A stretch of DNA of 64,000 nt. Source: Microbacterium rhizomatis (GTDB lineage Bacteria; Actinomycetota; Actinomycetes; Actinomycetales; Microbacteriaceae). Positions 25,936 through 35,045 of the stretch are shown piece after piece. The DNA is taken from NCBI RefSeq assembly GCF_008710745.1, contig NZ_VYSA01000004.1, positions 124,001 through 188,000 on the forward strand, read 5' to 3'. The notes beneath the pieces were generated by a model. The model was not told the origin of the DNA and made no database searches. It was given only the letters and a program-made list of their open reading frames with translations. The number at the start of each line of letters is the position of its first letter. Position 1 is the stretch's first letter. The position numbers and the translations under genes are program-made.

Positions 25936-26400
25936 GAGTGCGCGCCCTAAGTACGCGGACGACGGTGACCTGGACTGGGTGACCCACGGTGTAGTCGGTA
26001 CTCCCCCTCGGCCGGCCGACCGGGATCACTCCCGGTCCGACAGGCTCGAACGGCTTGCCGCCGTTGTACTGCGCTTCCAGCTGCTCGACCTTCTTCATGA
26101 TCGCTTCGTTGGCGAACCTCGACAGGTTCGTCATGCCGACGTTGCGCATATGGGCGACGATCACGCCGCGCGTGCGAGCGGAGTCGTCGGGGGGTTCGTG
26201 AATCGAGAACTTCGGAGGCTTGCCGGGTTTTGTCGCCCTCTCAACGGCGCTCTGCGGAGCTGTAGCGCTTTGTGCCAACTCAGCGGGAGTGGTGGAGGCC
26301 AAAGGCGGTGCGGGAGCCTCCTGAGAAGCTCTAGGGCAGTGGGGTGGTCGAACGGGCTCGCACTCGACAGGCTGGATTCGCGGGGTGCAGGACGGTTCAT
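25904..26400 (-). pseudogene. decayed ParB-like RHH partition gene
   Basis: An ATG at 26400 overlaps the end of the parA remnant, but the frame that encodes the recognisable part (TRGVIVAHMRNVGMTNLSRFANEAIMKK, then YNGGKPFEP and IPVGRPRGS) is another one. So a frameshift lies near the start. This core is an RHH-type DNA-binding helix pair with the YNGG...GRP tail also seen at 45.1 kb. The normal stop after GRPRG may also have been lost. Confidence 0.6.
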
Positions 26401-27084
26401 GAGGGATCTCCTTCGATAGCGGCCAGGTGCTCGGCGTAGATCGCTCCGAGCGCGGTTGCTTCCGCACTCCCCCACTCGTCGAGGCCGCGCGCAAGCCTCG
26501 GTAGCGTCTGCGATCACGACGCGCTTGGGAATAGGCCGGTCAATCAGACGCAGCCCGCGCGCCGTGGCGGCCGCGCCGAGCTCGTCGACCCAGGCAGCCC
26601 CGCCCACAGTGCGTTCCTCGTGCTAGTTGACGATGATTCCGGCGACGCTCAACCCGGGGTTGTAGTACCGCTGCACATTGCCGATCGTATCGAGGAGCTG
26701 ACCGAGGCCGTCGAGGATCCACTTCTTCGTGTGGGTGACGATCACAGCTCTATCGGCCGCGGTGAGGACGTTGATCGTGAGCTGGTCCAGGGATAGGGGC
26801 GGAGTCGATCAGGATCAGGTCGCAGTCCTCGACCACCTGAGCCAGCGCATCCCGCAGCCGAACCTCTCGGCCGGCGCCGGCAATGACGAGTTCATCCCGA
26901 ACGTTCCCAGTACTGCCCCGGATGTCGGCACGACGTCGAAGCCCGGCCAGAGTCCCGTCACGATGACGTCGCGCATTGTCTCGTCGGCACGGGTACTGAC
27001 GACGTCGGCCAGGCCCGCCTACTCGGCGTCAACCTCCTCGGCGGTGATGGTTCTCGTGAGGTTGCCCTGCGGGTCGTTGTCGTG
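26397..27084 (-). pseudogene. decayed parA partition ATPase
   Basis: Reading on the minus strand gives DNDPQGNLTRTIT, DVVPTSG, DLILIDSAP, ADRAVIVTHTKKWILDG, VAGIIVN and HEERTVGGAAWVDEL. These are the ordered core motifs of ParA from the A' box to the C-terminus. They lie in different frames: TAG codons interrupt at 27021-27019 and 26625-26623, and at least three indels are needed. The Walker A end is missing. With the RHH remnant downstream this is a dead partition module. Confidence 0.85.
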
Positions 27085-27172
27085 TCGTCTCGGACGCACG
27101 GGCACTGAAGCCGTCAGCGCGCCCCGCCCGATCTTCCTCCACTGACTCGACGGACGCGTTGCCAGGAGGGGT

Positions 27173-27361
27173 TCACGCGTAGAAGTACACGAAGTCCTCA
27201 GGTGTAGGGCTGGGTCGGTCGGGGTAGAAGATGACGTTGTCGAGGTCTTCGCTCATCGTTTCGTACTCGTCGGCGAACCGTTCGGGGTCATCGATACCGG
27301 AGGCGTTGGATGAGGCGAACGCGAACGCGATCTCCCAGCGGTTTTGACGGATCGTGCTCAT
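27173..27361 (-). CDS. small acidic protein after the sigma-like gene
   Basis: The ATG at 27361 lies 2 nt after the stop of the sigma-like gene. The 62-residue product is acidic with FAFASSNASGIDDPERF and a DFVYFYA end. It is probably co-transcribed and could be a small partner of the regulator. No family is recognised. Confidence 0.55.
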   Translation of the reverse strand: MSTIRQNRWEIAFAFASSNASGIDDPERFADEYETMSEDLDNVIFYPDRPSPTPEDFVYFYA

Positions 27362-27363
27362 GG

Positions 27364-28089
27364 TCACAGCCCTTCCTTGACGGCTGCCGCGATGCGGGCG
27401 CGGATCCGGTCGGCGCGCTTGCGGAGGCAGGCCGTGGACAGTCCGAGGTCGTTGGCGATGTCGGCGTGCTTCTCGTCGCTCAGGGCGGTGCGTGACAGGA
27501 GCGCCAGCTCTTCGGTGGTGACCAGCTTGATGTCCAACGCCCATGTGAACAGATTGGCGAGCTGCTCTTCGGGTGTGCGCATCGGCTCTTCCCAGGAGCC
27601 GGCTTCGATCTCCAAGATGTCCGTGGCCACGGGTGCGGTCTTGTCTGCGATGAAACGGTCGTTGGCGGTCTTCTCCGGGGCCAGGACGCCGAGCATGTTC
27701 ATGGTCAGGTTGGCCATCACTCGCGCATGCAGGTGCAGCTTGTATTTCCGGATGGACTCCCACGCGGCGCCGATGGCGTATCCGACGCGGTCGTGCCTGT
27801 CGAAGTCCTCCAGGGACCGGACACGGTGGGCCATGCGCTGCGCTGCGGGGAACAGAGACTGCAAGACGACGCGTTCGGAGTTGCGGTCGCCCTGGTGGGC
27901 GAGGGTGACGAGCTCGTAAAGGAGCTCGTCCTGGCGGGCGCCTTTGACGGCGCGAATCTGCGCGAGCATGGCGCCGGCGGTGTGGAACCCGAGGCTGCCG
28001 AACTCGTACTCCTTCGCGGCGATCTGTGTGGTCCATTCGCTGTTAAGGCGGGTCATCAGCGGAGCCGGCCGCGTGCTGGTGATCGACAT
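27364..28089 (-). CDS. plasmid sigma-like regulator
   Basis: From the ATG at 28089 the product has 241 residues. The middle (ERVVLQSLFPAAQRMAHRVRS and DRVGYAIGAAWESIRKY) resembles sigma region 2, with the helix normally written D-(V/L)-x-Q-E-A replaced by HDRVGYAIGAAW. The C-terminus (LSDEKHADIANDLGLSTACLRKRADRIRARI) resembles region 4 HTH. Such sigma-like proteins are common in actinobacterial conjugative elements. It is divergent from the T4SS operon. The longer open frame upstream crosses the control region. Confidence 0.75.
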   Translation of the reverse strand: MSITSTRPAPLMTRLNSEWTTQIAAKEYEFGSLGFHTAGAMLAQIRAVKGARQDELLYELVTLAHQGDRNSERVVLQSLFPAAQRMAHRVRSLEDFDRHDRVGYAIGAAWESIRKYKLHLHARVMANLTMNMLGVLAPEKTANDRFIADKTAPVATDILEIEAGSWEEPMRTPEEQLANLFTWALDIKLVTTEELALLSRTALSDEKHADIANDLGLSTACLRKRADRIRARIAAAVKEGL

Positions 28090-28266
28090 GTGGGAACTCC
28101 CGGGTTGGCGGATGTGGTCCCACACGACGGTCCTCACGCGACGTGTACCCCTGCGTGTATCCGAGGCGGTCACGGCGACGAGATTGCGGCTTGACTTCTG
28201 CTGCTGTTCCGCGTGATTGCGGCGATCGCGGGCGTGTATCGCCGGTGCCGAGAAAAGTTCGGTGAG

Positions 28267-28304
28267 TTTGTCCACTCCGGCTCCCGACTTCCACCCCTTG
28301 TAGG
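28267..28304 (+). promoter_or_regulatory. conserved bipartite promoter-like element, copy 4
   Basis: TTTGTCCA (28267-28274), 16 bp, CCACCCCTTGTAGG (28291-28304), on the plus strand about 48 bp before the first T4SS-operon gene. The first block differs from consensus at one base. Confidence 0.75.
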
Positions 28305-28351
28305 TGAGGGAGCCGTGACGCTCCCGCCACAAGTGACGAGGAGAGCGAGAG

Positions 28352-28603
28352 ATGAGCTCACGCGAGGGCCAGGACGATGCGGTCATCGGCGCCGAACTGC
28401 TGACACAGCTCGGGGACAACGCGACCGTGCTGGGCGTCTACGACGAAGGGCAGGACATTGCCCTGGACCTCCACGAGGGGCTGTTCTCCCCCACTACTCA
28501 GCAGCGGGCGCTGGCCTTCCTCAACTCAGACCGCTACCGCGACGCCGCGTCGAGGTTCCGCCGGCTCACCGGCACCACCGATGCGGCTGAGGAGGCCTCA
28601 TGA
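28352..28603 (+). CDS. small protein heading the T4SS operon
   Basis: The ATG at 28352 follows GAGGAGAGCGAG. The 83-residue product is acidic (MSSREGQDDAVIGAELLTQ) and overlaps the TcpC-like gene start by 4 nt. No membrane segment. It may be a regulator or accessory factor of the transfer operon. Confidence 0.6.
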   Translation: MSSREGQDDAVIGAELLTQLGDNATVLGVYDEGQDIALDLHEGLFSPTTQQRALAFLNSDRYRDAASRFRRLTGTTDAAEEAS

Positions 28604-29607
28604 AAAAGCTTCGCAAGACTGCGGCGGCGTCCGCCGACCCGGACGCCGCCGCTCCGACCGCTCTATCGGCGGCCCAGGGTTCCAGCTGGACTCACGGGAG
28701 GAGCCTGGCGCAGCGGGCCGTCACAGGGCTGCTGTATGTCGGCATCGCCTGCGGCGTGCTCGCGCTCGGGATGCAGTTGCTGCCTCCCCCTGCCAAGCCA
28801 GCGGCAGCCGTTTTGACGGCTGACGGCGGGCTGACTGTTGTCCAGCAGCAGGCCGGTGCATACGCAACAGGATTCGTCGGCGCCTGGCTCAGCGCGACCC
28901 GGCAGCAGCCCGGCACGCTTCTGGACTACATCGACGAGTCGAGCACATCGATGCTCAGCGAGAGTCCGTGGGACTACCGAGATCTGGGGATCGTGTCGAT
29001 CGACCCTGTCGATGAGACGGGCGTGGTGAGCGTGGTCGTGGCGGCCAACATCGAGGAATACGACATGACCTCCGACAAAGGTCTCACCTTCTGGCCGCGC
29101 CGGTACTTCTCGGTTCCAGTCCGTATCGCGGACGCCGGATTGGCCGTGGTGGCGCTGCCCACTCCCCTCGCCGCGCCGGTCCGCGACGCCACGAACGTGC
29201 AGTTGTCGTACACCAAGACCGTCTCACCAAACAGGTCGGCGCGTACGACGGTCGAGGCGTTCCTCGCTGCGTACCTCGCCGGGTCCGGGGACATCACTCG
29301 AGTCATCTCCCCCGGCTCCACGATCAGCGCCGTCCTTCCCGCCCCATATCAGGAGCTCAAGGTCACCGATATCCGCAGCGACCGCGAAGCGTCCGACACG
29401 CCTGCTGGCGGCGACGTCGTGCACGTGTTCGCGACGGCAGACGTGACCAGCGCCTCCGGGCAGCGGCTGACAACGACCTACGCACTCACGCTCACCGCGC
29501 GTGATGGCCGATGGGAGACGACAACCGTCGATCTCGCACCCCAGGAGAGCTCAACCGGAGCGACCTCCACCACCAAGTCCACACCCACCCCGACCCCCTC
29601 GCGCTGA
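28600..29607 (+). CDS. TcpC/VirB8-like conjugation protein
   Basis: The 335-residue protein has a cytoplasmic N-terminus (about 1-42), one membrane helix (VTGLLYVGIACGVLALGMQLL), then two NTF2/VirB8-like units of about 100 residues each. The second begins near ARTTVEAFLAAYLAGSGDI. TcpC of Gram-positive T4SS has the same topology and forms the outer-facing part of the channel. The Thr/Pro-rich tail is probably disordered. It overlaps the small upstream gene. Confidence 0.82.
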   Translation: MKKLRKTAAASADPDAAAPTALSAAQGSSWTHGRSLAQRAVTGLLYVGIACGVLALGMQLLPPPAKPAAAVLTADGGLTVVQQQAGAYATGFVGAWLSATRQQPGTLLDYIDESSTSMLSESPWDYRDLGIVSIDPVDETGVVSVVVAANIEEYDMTSDKGLTFWPRRYFSVPVRIADAGLAVVALPTPLAAPVRDATNVQLSYTKTVSPNRSARTTVEAFLAAYLAGSGDITRVISPGSTISAVLPAPYQELKVTDIRSDREASDTPAGGDVVHVFATADVTSASGQRLTTTYALTLTARDGRWETTTVDLAPQESSTGATSTTKSTPTPTPSR

Positions 29608-29634
29608 GCGGGTCAACCGAAAGGAACAGCACTC

Positions 29635-29946
29635 ATGGAATCTCTCTCCGACTGGCTCATCGGTCTCTTCGCATCGTGGACCACCGTCGCGCAGGTCGCG
29701 GTCGTCTTCCTCGCGATCGTCGTCGTTATCGGCGTCGCGGTCATGACCAACCTCAAGTGGGGCAAGATCATCGTCACCGGTCTCGCGGCCGCGGTGGTCG
29801 TGATGCTCGTCAACGGCGGCATCACGCTCTTCTCCGACCGACTCAACACCGAGGTCAACACAGCACCGGCGTCGCACACCATCCAGCTCACCTCCGACGA
29901 GGCGAACGTCTGGTCACTTCCGGAGCTCGCCGAACCGGCGGTGTAA
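29635..29946 (+). CDS. small two-helix T4SS membrane protein
   Basis: The 103-residue product, after GAAAGGAAC, has two membrane helices (AQVAVVFLAIVVVIGVAVM and IIVTGLAAAVVVMLVNGGIT) and a polar C-terminus. Size and position suggest a VirB2/VirB3-like channel component. The identity cannot be fixed from sequence. Confidence 0.65.
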   Translation: MESLSDWLIGLFASWTTVAQVAVVFLAIVVVIGVAVMTNLKWGKIIVTGLAAAVVVMLVNGGITLFSDRLNTEVNTAPASHTIQLTSDEANVWSLPELAEPAV

Positions 29947-29949
29947 CCC

Positions 29950-30525
29950 GTGCCCCAGGAGACCGCCCGCTTCTACACAAAATCCCGCCGATTCCCCAAG
30001 ATGATCGGCCGGATGAACGACGGCTCGCGCATTCCCGGCGGTCCGTACACGCTCACCCAGGTAGGGGTGGGCGGTGCCGTGTTGCTGGTGATGTTCGCCA
30101 CCCGCGGCCTGCTGTGGAGCACGGGCGAGATCCTTCTCGACATCCTGTTGACGGCCGTCGTCGCGTTCGCCATCACCTGGCTGGTGGGGCGGCTTCCGAT
30201 GACCAGACGCAATCTGATGTTCGCGTTCCTGGGCGCCGCGGCCGCCATGTTCAAGCCGTTCGGGGGGAAGTACCAGGGGCAGGTGATCCGCCTCACCGCA
30301 CCCCACGTCGCAGGCGGCGGCGCCCGCGTACTTCCCCCCGAACCCTCCGTCTCGCTCGTCAACCCTCCCCCGCCGCAAGACGCCGAACGTTCCCTCCCGC
30401 CCGTGCAGGCGACACAGCCGCGCCGCGAAGTGTCCCTCACGCCGCCGGCGCCAGCTGTGCCAGCGCACCGCCCCGCAACTGGGCTGGAGCGTCTGCTCAC
30501 CCAGGTCAACTCCACCAACCGCTAG
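29950..30525 (+). CDS. T4SS membrane protein (TcpE/PrgI-like)
   Basis: The GTG at 29950 lies 3 nt after the upstream stop. The 191-residue protein has a basic N-terminus, two or three close membrane helices (VGVGGAVLLVMFATRGLLW, ILLDILLTAVVAFAITWLVG) and a Pro-rich C-terminus. TcpE-like proteins have this layout and precede the VirB4 gene, as here. It is 9 nt from the ATPase gene. Confidence 0.72.
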   Translation: MPQETARFYTKSRRFPKMIGRMNDGSRIPGGPYTLTQVGVGGAVLLVMFATRGLLWSTGEILLDILLTAVVAFAITWLVGRLPMTRRNLMFAFLGAAAAMFKPFGGKYQGQVIRLTAPHVAGGGARVLPPEPSVSLVNPPPPQDAERSLPPVQATQPRREVSLTPPAPAVPAHRPATGLERLLTQVNSTNR

Positions 30526-30534
30526 GAGACCCTC

Positions 30535-33075
30535 ATGCAGATCCCCGCTGCCGCCTTCGCCGGCAACCTCACCTGGACACGCACCGGTGTGATCTGGGCC
30601 ACCTGGCGCCTGCAGGGACTACCCCACGGTCTCGGCACCGAAGAGATGTCCAGCCTCGTCCTCTCCCAGCACCAGGCGCTCTTCCAGTCGCTGCGAGGCG
30701 AAGCCCTCCTGCTCGGCTTCTGCGCCGCAACCGACCCGGTCGACATCGTCGACAAGATGCTCGCCGGCGTCGACATCCGCGACGCGCCCGCCTGGGCCGA
30801 AGAATGCGCACTCACCCTCGATTCCCTCGAGGAGATCGCCCTCGGAGAACGGGTCTACTGGTTGTCCATCCCTCTCGCGGCAGGCAACTGGCGCACCCGA
30901 TCACGCGCCACATGGCGGGCCGGGTTCAACCAGTTCCGCGAACAACTCGCCCTGCCACGCACCGCACCCACCAAGAGCGAAGTCGCCGCAGCCACGGCCG
31001 CTGCCACTCAACTCGCACATCGCATCCCCGCCGGCTTCCAGGCACGCCCTGCCACAGTCGCCGAGCAGATCTGGATCGCGTTGCGCTCGCAGCATCGTGG
31101 ACTCGTGCTCGACGGCGCCGCACCGGACGAGGCGCCTGGGATCGACGAGGTCCCCGCCACTCAGCTGCCCACAGCGATGCCGCGACCCTGGCTGGACGAG
31201 GGTGGCCAGTCAGACCTCTCCCCTGCGGAGCTCAAGCGCTTCCTTCCGTTCAACCGTCGTTACCTCAAGGTGCAGAGCCCTCACTCCGAGGATCCCAGCT
31301 ACCAGGTCATGCAAGCCGTCGTCGGCGGCCCCAAGGGCGGATGGGTGATGCCCGGGGTGGAGTGGATCAGCCGTGTCGAGCAGTACGAGATCGACGTCGA
31401 CTGGGCGATCCGCCTGACCGTCACCTCGGCCGAGGCGGTCAAGCGTCGCAACAAGCGCGCCGAAGAGCAGCTCATCGACCAGGTACAGCAGCAGTCCGGT
31501 ACCAACGCGATCACCGGCAGCGGCGCTGACCTCATTGAGATCGGTGAAACGCTCGCCGCGTACCACGCCTCACTCAACGTCTCCGACAAAGAGGTCGAGG
31601 TCGAAGGCACCGTCATCCTCTCCGTCGGCGGTCCCACACCAGACATCGCTCAGGCACGCGCACGCTACATCGCAGCCGACTACAAGGCGAGTGACTTCCT
31701 CCTCGAAACCCCCCTCGGCGGCCAAGAAGAACTGTGGTGGGCCATGCAGCCAGGCACCCCCACATCACGGATCGTCCGCGACCTGGCTCAGATCACCACG
31801 GGTCGAGAGTTCGCCTCCGGCCTCCCCATCGTCAGCTGCTCGCTTGGCGATGATCGCGGCATCCGCCTCGGCGACAACATCACCACCGGACGGCACACCC
31901 CGATCCTCATCGACCTGCACGGCAACATCCGCGCCGACTCCTCCGGATCCTTCGGTGTCGTCGCCGAGCTCGGCGCCGGCAAGAGCGTGCTGCTCAAGGC
32001 GATCGCCGGCGATGTTCTCGACCGCGGCGGCCGGATCGTCGCGATCGACCGCACCAACGCCCGCGAATACGCCACCTTCGCCCAGTCCCTCGCTTACGAC
32101 CAGGAAGACTCCGACGTCCACACCCGCAAGATCGTTCGCGTCGTCGACATCCTCGAACCCGAATGGTCTCTCGACCCGCTGCGTGTCCTCGGACCCCGAA
32201 AGGGCGCCCGCATGGTCCAGTCCCTGTTCGCGCTGATGCTCAACGTCGACCCCGTCGAGGCGCGCGGCGTAGAGCTCTCCCGTCTCCTCGAGTCGGAGTA
32301 CATGACTGAGCACAAGATCGACAGCCTCGGATCGCTCATGACCCACCTCGGCACCCTCCCCGACAACACCATCGCCACCGAACTTCTCCACCTCATCCGC
32401 GTCGTCGCGACCAAGGAGTTCGGAACGGTCCTGTTCGACGAGACCATCCCCGCCCTCGATCTGCAGGCCGACGCGATCGTGTTCACCACGCGCGGCCTCC
32501 CCCTCCCGGACCGCGCGGAGGTCGAGAAGGAGCACCTGTTCAAGCAGCTGCCGCTCGAGAAGAAGTTCGGTCGCGCCATGTACGCCGTCCTCACCCAGCT
32601 GACCCGTGAAGCCTGCTTCATGGACATCTATCGACTGGCGCTCGCGATCTTCGACGAAGCACACCACATCACCGTCAGCCGCGACGGAGAAGCCGAGCTG
32701 CAGACCTTCTTCCGCGACGGTCGCAAGCACGGCGCAGCCGCCGGCGTCGGCTCCCACGACCCCGCCGACTTCGGCGACGACGTGACCCGCGGCCTCATCA
32801 AGACCCGATTCGTGATGCGGCAGACCGACGAAAAGCTCGCCCGCCGCGCCATCGAATGGCTCGGTCTCCCCGTCACCAACGAAACCGTCCGCGAGGTCAC
32901 TCAGAACCTCAGCCCCATGGGCGCGGACCGACAGGTCGCCGCAGGACGCCGCGGCGAAGGCCTCATGCGCGACATCCGCGGCCGCTACGGCAAGTTCCGC
33001 AAAACCCTCCCGGCACGACCCGACCGCCGCCAGGCGGTCATGTCCACACCGTCCGTCACCGCGGAGACACCGTGA
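30535..33075 (+). CDS. VirB4/TcpF-type T4SS ATPase
   Basis: The 846-residue ATPase has Walker A AELGAGKSVLLKAI (Lys483) and Walker B LALAIFDEAHHI near residues 702-712. The usual VirB4 end FVMRQTDEKLARRAIEWLGLPV follows. The N-terminal half (WPRF-like region, then RYLKVQSPHSEDPSYQVM) is the VirB4 CagE-like domain. It energises channel assembly and substrate transfer at the membrane. The stop overlaps the next GTG start. Confidence 0.92.
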   Translation: MQIPAAAFAGNLTWTRTGVIWATWRLQGLPHGLGTEEMSSLVLSQHQALFQSLRGEALLLGFCAATDPVDIVDKMLAGVDIRDAPAWAEECALTLDSLEEIALGERVYWLSIPLAAGNWRTRSRATWRAGFNQFREQLALPRTAPTKSEVAAATAAATQLAHRIPAGFQARPATVAEQIWIALRSQHRGLVLDGAAPDEAPGIDEVPATQLPTAMPRPWLDEGGQSDLSPAELKRFLPFNRRYLKVQSPHSEDPSYQVMQAVVGGPKGGWVMPGVEWISRVEQYEIDVDWAIRLTVTSAEAVKRRNKRAEEQLIDQVQQQSGTNAITGSGADLIEIGETLAAYHASLNVSDKEVEVEGTVILSVGGPTPDIAQARARYIAADYKASDFLLETPLGGQEELWWAMQPGTPTSRIVRDLAQITTGREFASGLPIVSCSLGDDRGIRLGDNITTGRHTPILIDLHGNIRADSSGSFGVVAELGAGKSVLLKAIAGDVLDRGGRIVAIDRTNAREYATFAQSLAYDQEDSDVHTRKIVRVVDILEPEWSLDPLRVLGPRKGARMVQSLFALMLNVDPVEARGVELSRLLESEYMTEHKIDSLGSLMTHLGTLPDNTIATELLHLIRVVATKEFGTVLFDETIPALDLQADAIVFTTRGLPLPDRAEVEKEHLFKQLPLEKKFGRAMYAVLTQLTREACFMDIYRLALAIFDEAHHITVSRDGEAELQTFFRDGRKHGAAAGVGSHDPADFGDDVTRGLIKTRFVMRQTDEKLARRAIEWLGLPVTNETVREVTQNLSPMGADRQVAAGRRGEGLMRDIRGRYGKFRKTLPARPDRRQAVMSTPSVTAETP

Positions 33076-35045
33076 TCACCTTCTACGCCACCTCGTTCCA
33101 CACCCTCAGCCGGTGGGGTCTCCGAGCACGCGTCTGGGCCCACACCCACCCATGGCAAGCCCGGACCCTCACCGTCCTGCTGCTGATCACCTACTTCACC
33201 GTCGTCACCGGCCAAGCAGCACACGCCTCCTGGCTCCTCCCGGAAGGAACCACGTTCACCGACAGCCACGGCGTCCCCATCGAGGCGTACGCGACGATCA
33301 ACGTCAACGCCGGCGACATCTGGACCCCCTGGAAGGTAATCGCCAACTTCGTCGTCCAGCTCGTCTGGATGCTGCAGTACTACCTCACCACCGCCATCAT
33401 CTGGCTGTTCAGCTTCCTGCTGTCCTTCGAGTGGGTCGGCTGGCTGGCAACCCCATTCAACGCGCTCGCCGTATGGCTGCAGAGTGTGCTGTCCGGCGTC
33501 GGATGGATCCCGTTCGCTCTCACGATCGCTGCGCTCGCCGGCGGCGCGGCGATCCTGTTCGGGAAGACCTCGGCGGGCGTCTGGGAGCTTGTCATCGCGC
33601 TGGTGATGTCTGTGCTCGCTGTCGGTGCGCTGGCCAATCCGGTCGCGACACTCACCGCGGCCGGAGGCATGCTCGAGAAGGCACAGGAGTGGGGTGGGTC
33701 GCTCGCCGCGGCGATCGTGGTCGACGACACTCAGACCTCCGTCGACGTCGACACGATGTCGGCCGCGGTGAGCTCGCAGCTGGTGGACGTGTTCATCCGC
33801 ATTCCGCACCAGGTGATCTCATACGGAATGGTGCTGCCCGATAACTGCCAGGAGCCGTACACGGCGGCGATGACCACGGCCGACCCGATCACCGGGATCG
33901 TCTCGGGCAGCTACGCAGCGTTCTCCAGCTGCCTGCCTGACTTCGCCAAGTCCGTGTCGGATAACCCCGGAGCGCTGAACATCATGTTCGCGTTCGTCAA
34001 CAGCGGCGGAGTCACCACGCTGCTGATCTTCGCTCTGGCGATCGCTGCCCTCCTGCTCGTATCGGTCTTCTTCTTCCTCGTCGCCGCGGTGAAGTCGATG
34101 ATCCTGGTCTACCTGGCAATTCTCCCGATCAACCGCGAGCCGCTGTGGCGGTCCATCAGCGACACGTTCATGGGCCTGATCAGCCTGGTGGTGATGACGT
34201 GCTTGCTGTCCCTGTACCTCAAGCTGACGACCTGGATCATGACCGCCAGCGGAGGGATCCCACACAACTTCCGGATGATCATCCTCTCGCTGCTGCTGAT
34301 CATCATGGTGGTCCTCATCTGGCGGGCGCGGAAGGCCACTCTCAAGGCGGGCCGGATGACGGCCGGGCCCTTGAGCCGCCTCGGATTGGGGATGAAGGGA
34401 AGTCCCCGGGACGCTAATGCACTGCTCAAGATGGGTGCCGTCACGAGCATGGCCAAGAACGCATACGACCTCCTCAAGCGGGACGGATCCAAGCCGACAC
34501 AGGCCGCACCCACCGCTGCAGCGCTTCCCGAGTCAGAGCCGATTCAGCTCCGGCAGGTACCCGACGCACCTCAACCCCGGCCGACGCAGGGCGCACTGAC
34601 GGCTGGCGGCCGCGCACACGGCGGGTCCGGCGCCGGAGTGCCAGGGGGTGGGCCGCGTCCTCACGGCGGCGCGGCCGCGCGCAAGGCGATCAGCGCTGGC
34701 ACGACGGTTGTCAACGTCGTCAAGGGTGCTGCGGCCGGCGGGGTTGCCGGCGCTGCCACTGCCGCTGCGGCCGAAGCAGGGAAAGGCCTCGCAGGACGTG
34801 CTGCGCGCGCCGCGACGCAACGGGCGCAGCGAACCGATGTCGGCGAGCTCAAGGTCGTCACCGTGCCGGAAGCACCAAGCCGCATTCAGGTCGACAAGGA
34901 CGGCGTCGCGACAGCTCGCCGCATGCCGACAGTCGTCCACGACGTGTCCTCCCTGCCTTCAGCCCCTGCTCCCTCCTCCCCCCGTGCTCTCGAGCGTCGT
35001 CGACAGCTGGAGGCGTTCCGGCCCAGGGAACTGACCCGCGAATGA
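33072..35045 (+). CDS. VirB6/TrbL-like polytopic T4SS protein
   Basis: The GTG at 33072 overlaps the VirB4 stop (GTGA); the longer frame starting at 32856 lies inside VirB4. The 657-residue protein has a signal-like first helix, then six or more membrane helices between about 90 and 420. A C-terminal cytoplasmic region of about 230 residues is rich in Ala, Pro and Gly. This is the VirB6 pattern. It is the channel subunit preceding the hydrolase. Confidence 0.82.
   Translation: MITFYATSFHTLSRWGLRARVWAHTHPWQARTLTVLLLITYFTVVTGQAAHASWLLPEGTTFTDSHGVPIEAYATINVNAGDIWTPWKVIANFVVQLVWMLQYYLTTAIIWLFSFLLSFEWVGWLATPFNALAVWLQSVLSGVGWIPFALTIAALAGGAAILFGKTSAGVWELVIALVMSVLAVGALANPVATLTAAGGMLEKAQEWGGSLAAAIVVDDTQTSVDVDTMSAAVSSQLVDVFIRIPHQVISYGMVLPDNCQEPYTAAMTTADPITGIVSGSYAAFSSCLPDFAKSVSDNPGALNIMFAFVNSGGVTTLLIFALAIAALLLVSVFFFLVAAVKSMILVYLAILPINREPLWRSISDTFMGLISLVVMTCLLSLYLKLTTWIMTASGGIPHNFRMIILSLLLIIMVVLIWRARKATLKAGRMTAGPLSRLGLGMKGSPRDANALLKMGAVTSMAKNAYDLLKRDGSKPTQAAPTAAALPESEPIQLRQVPDAPQPRPTQGALTAGGRAHGGSGAGVPGGGPRPHGGAAARKAISAGTTVVNVVKGAAAGGVAGAATAAAAEAGKGLAGRAARAATQRAQRTDVGELKVVTVPEAPSRIQVDKDGVATARRMPTVVHDVSSLPSAPAPSSPRALERRRQLEAFRPRELTRE

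Noticed and set aside
31765..32757. Long minus-strand frame across VirB4
   Set aside because: Antisense shadow of a well-supported ATPase in GC-rich DNA.
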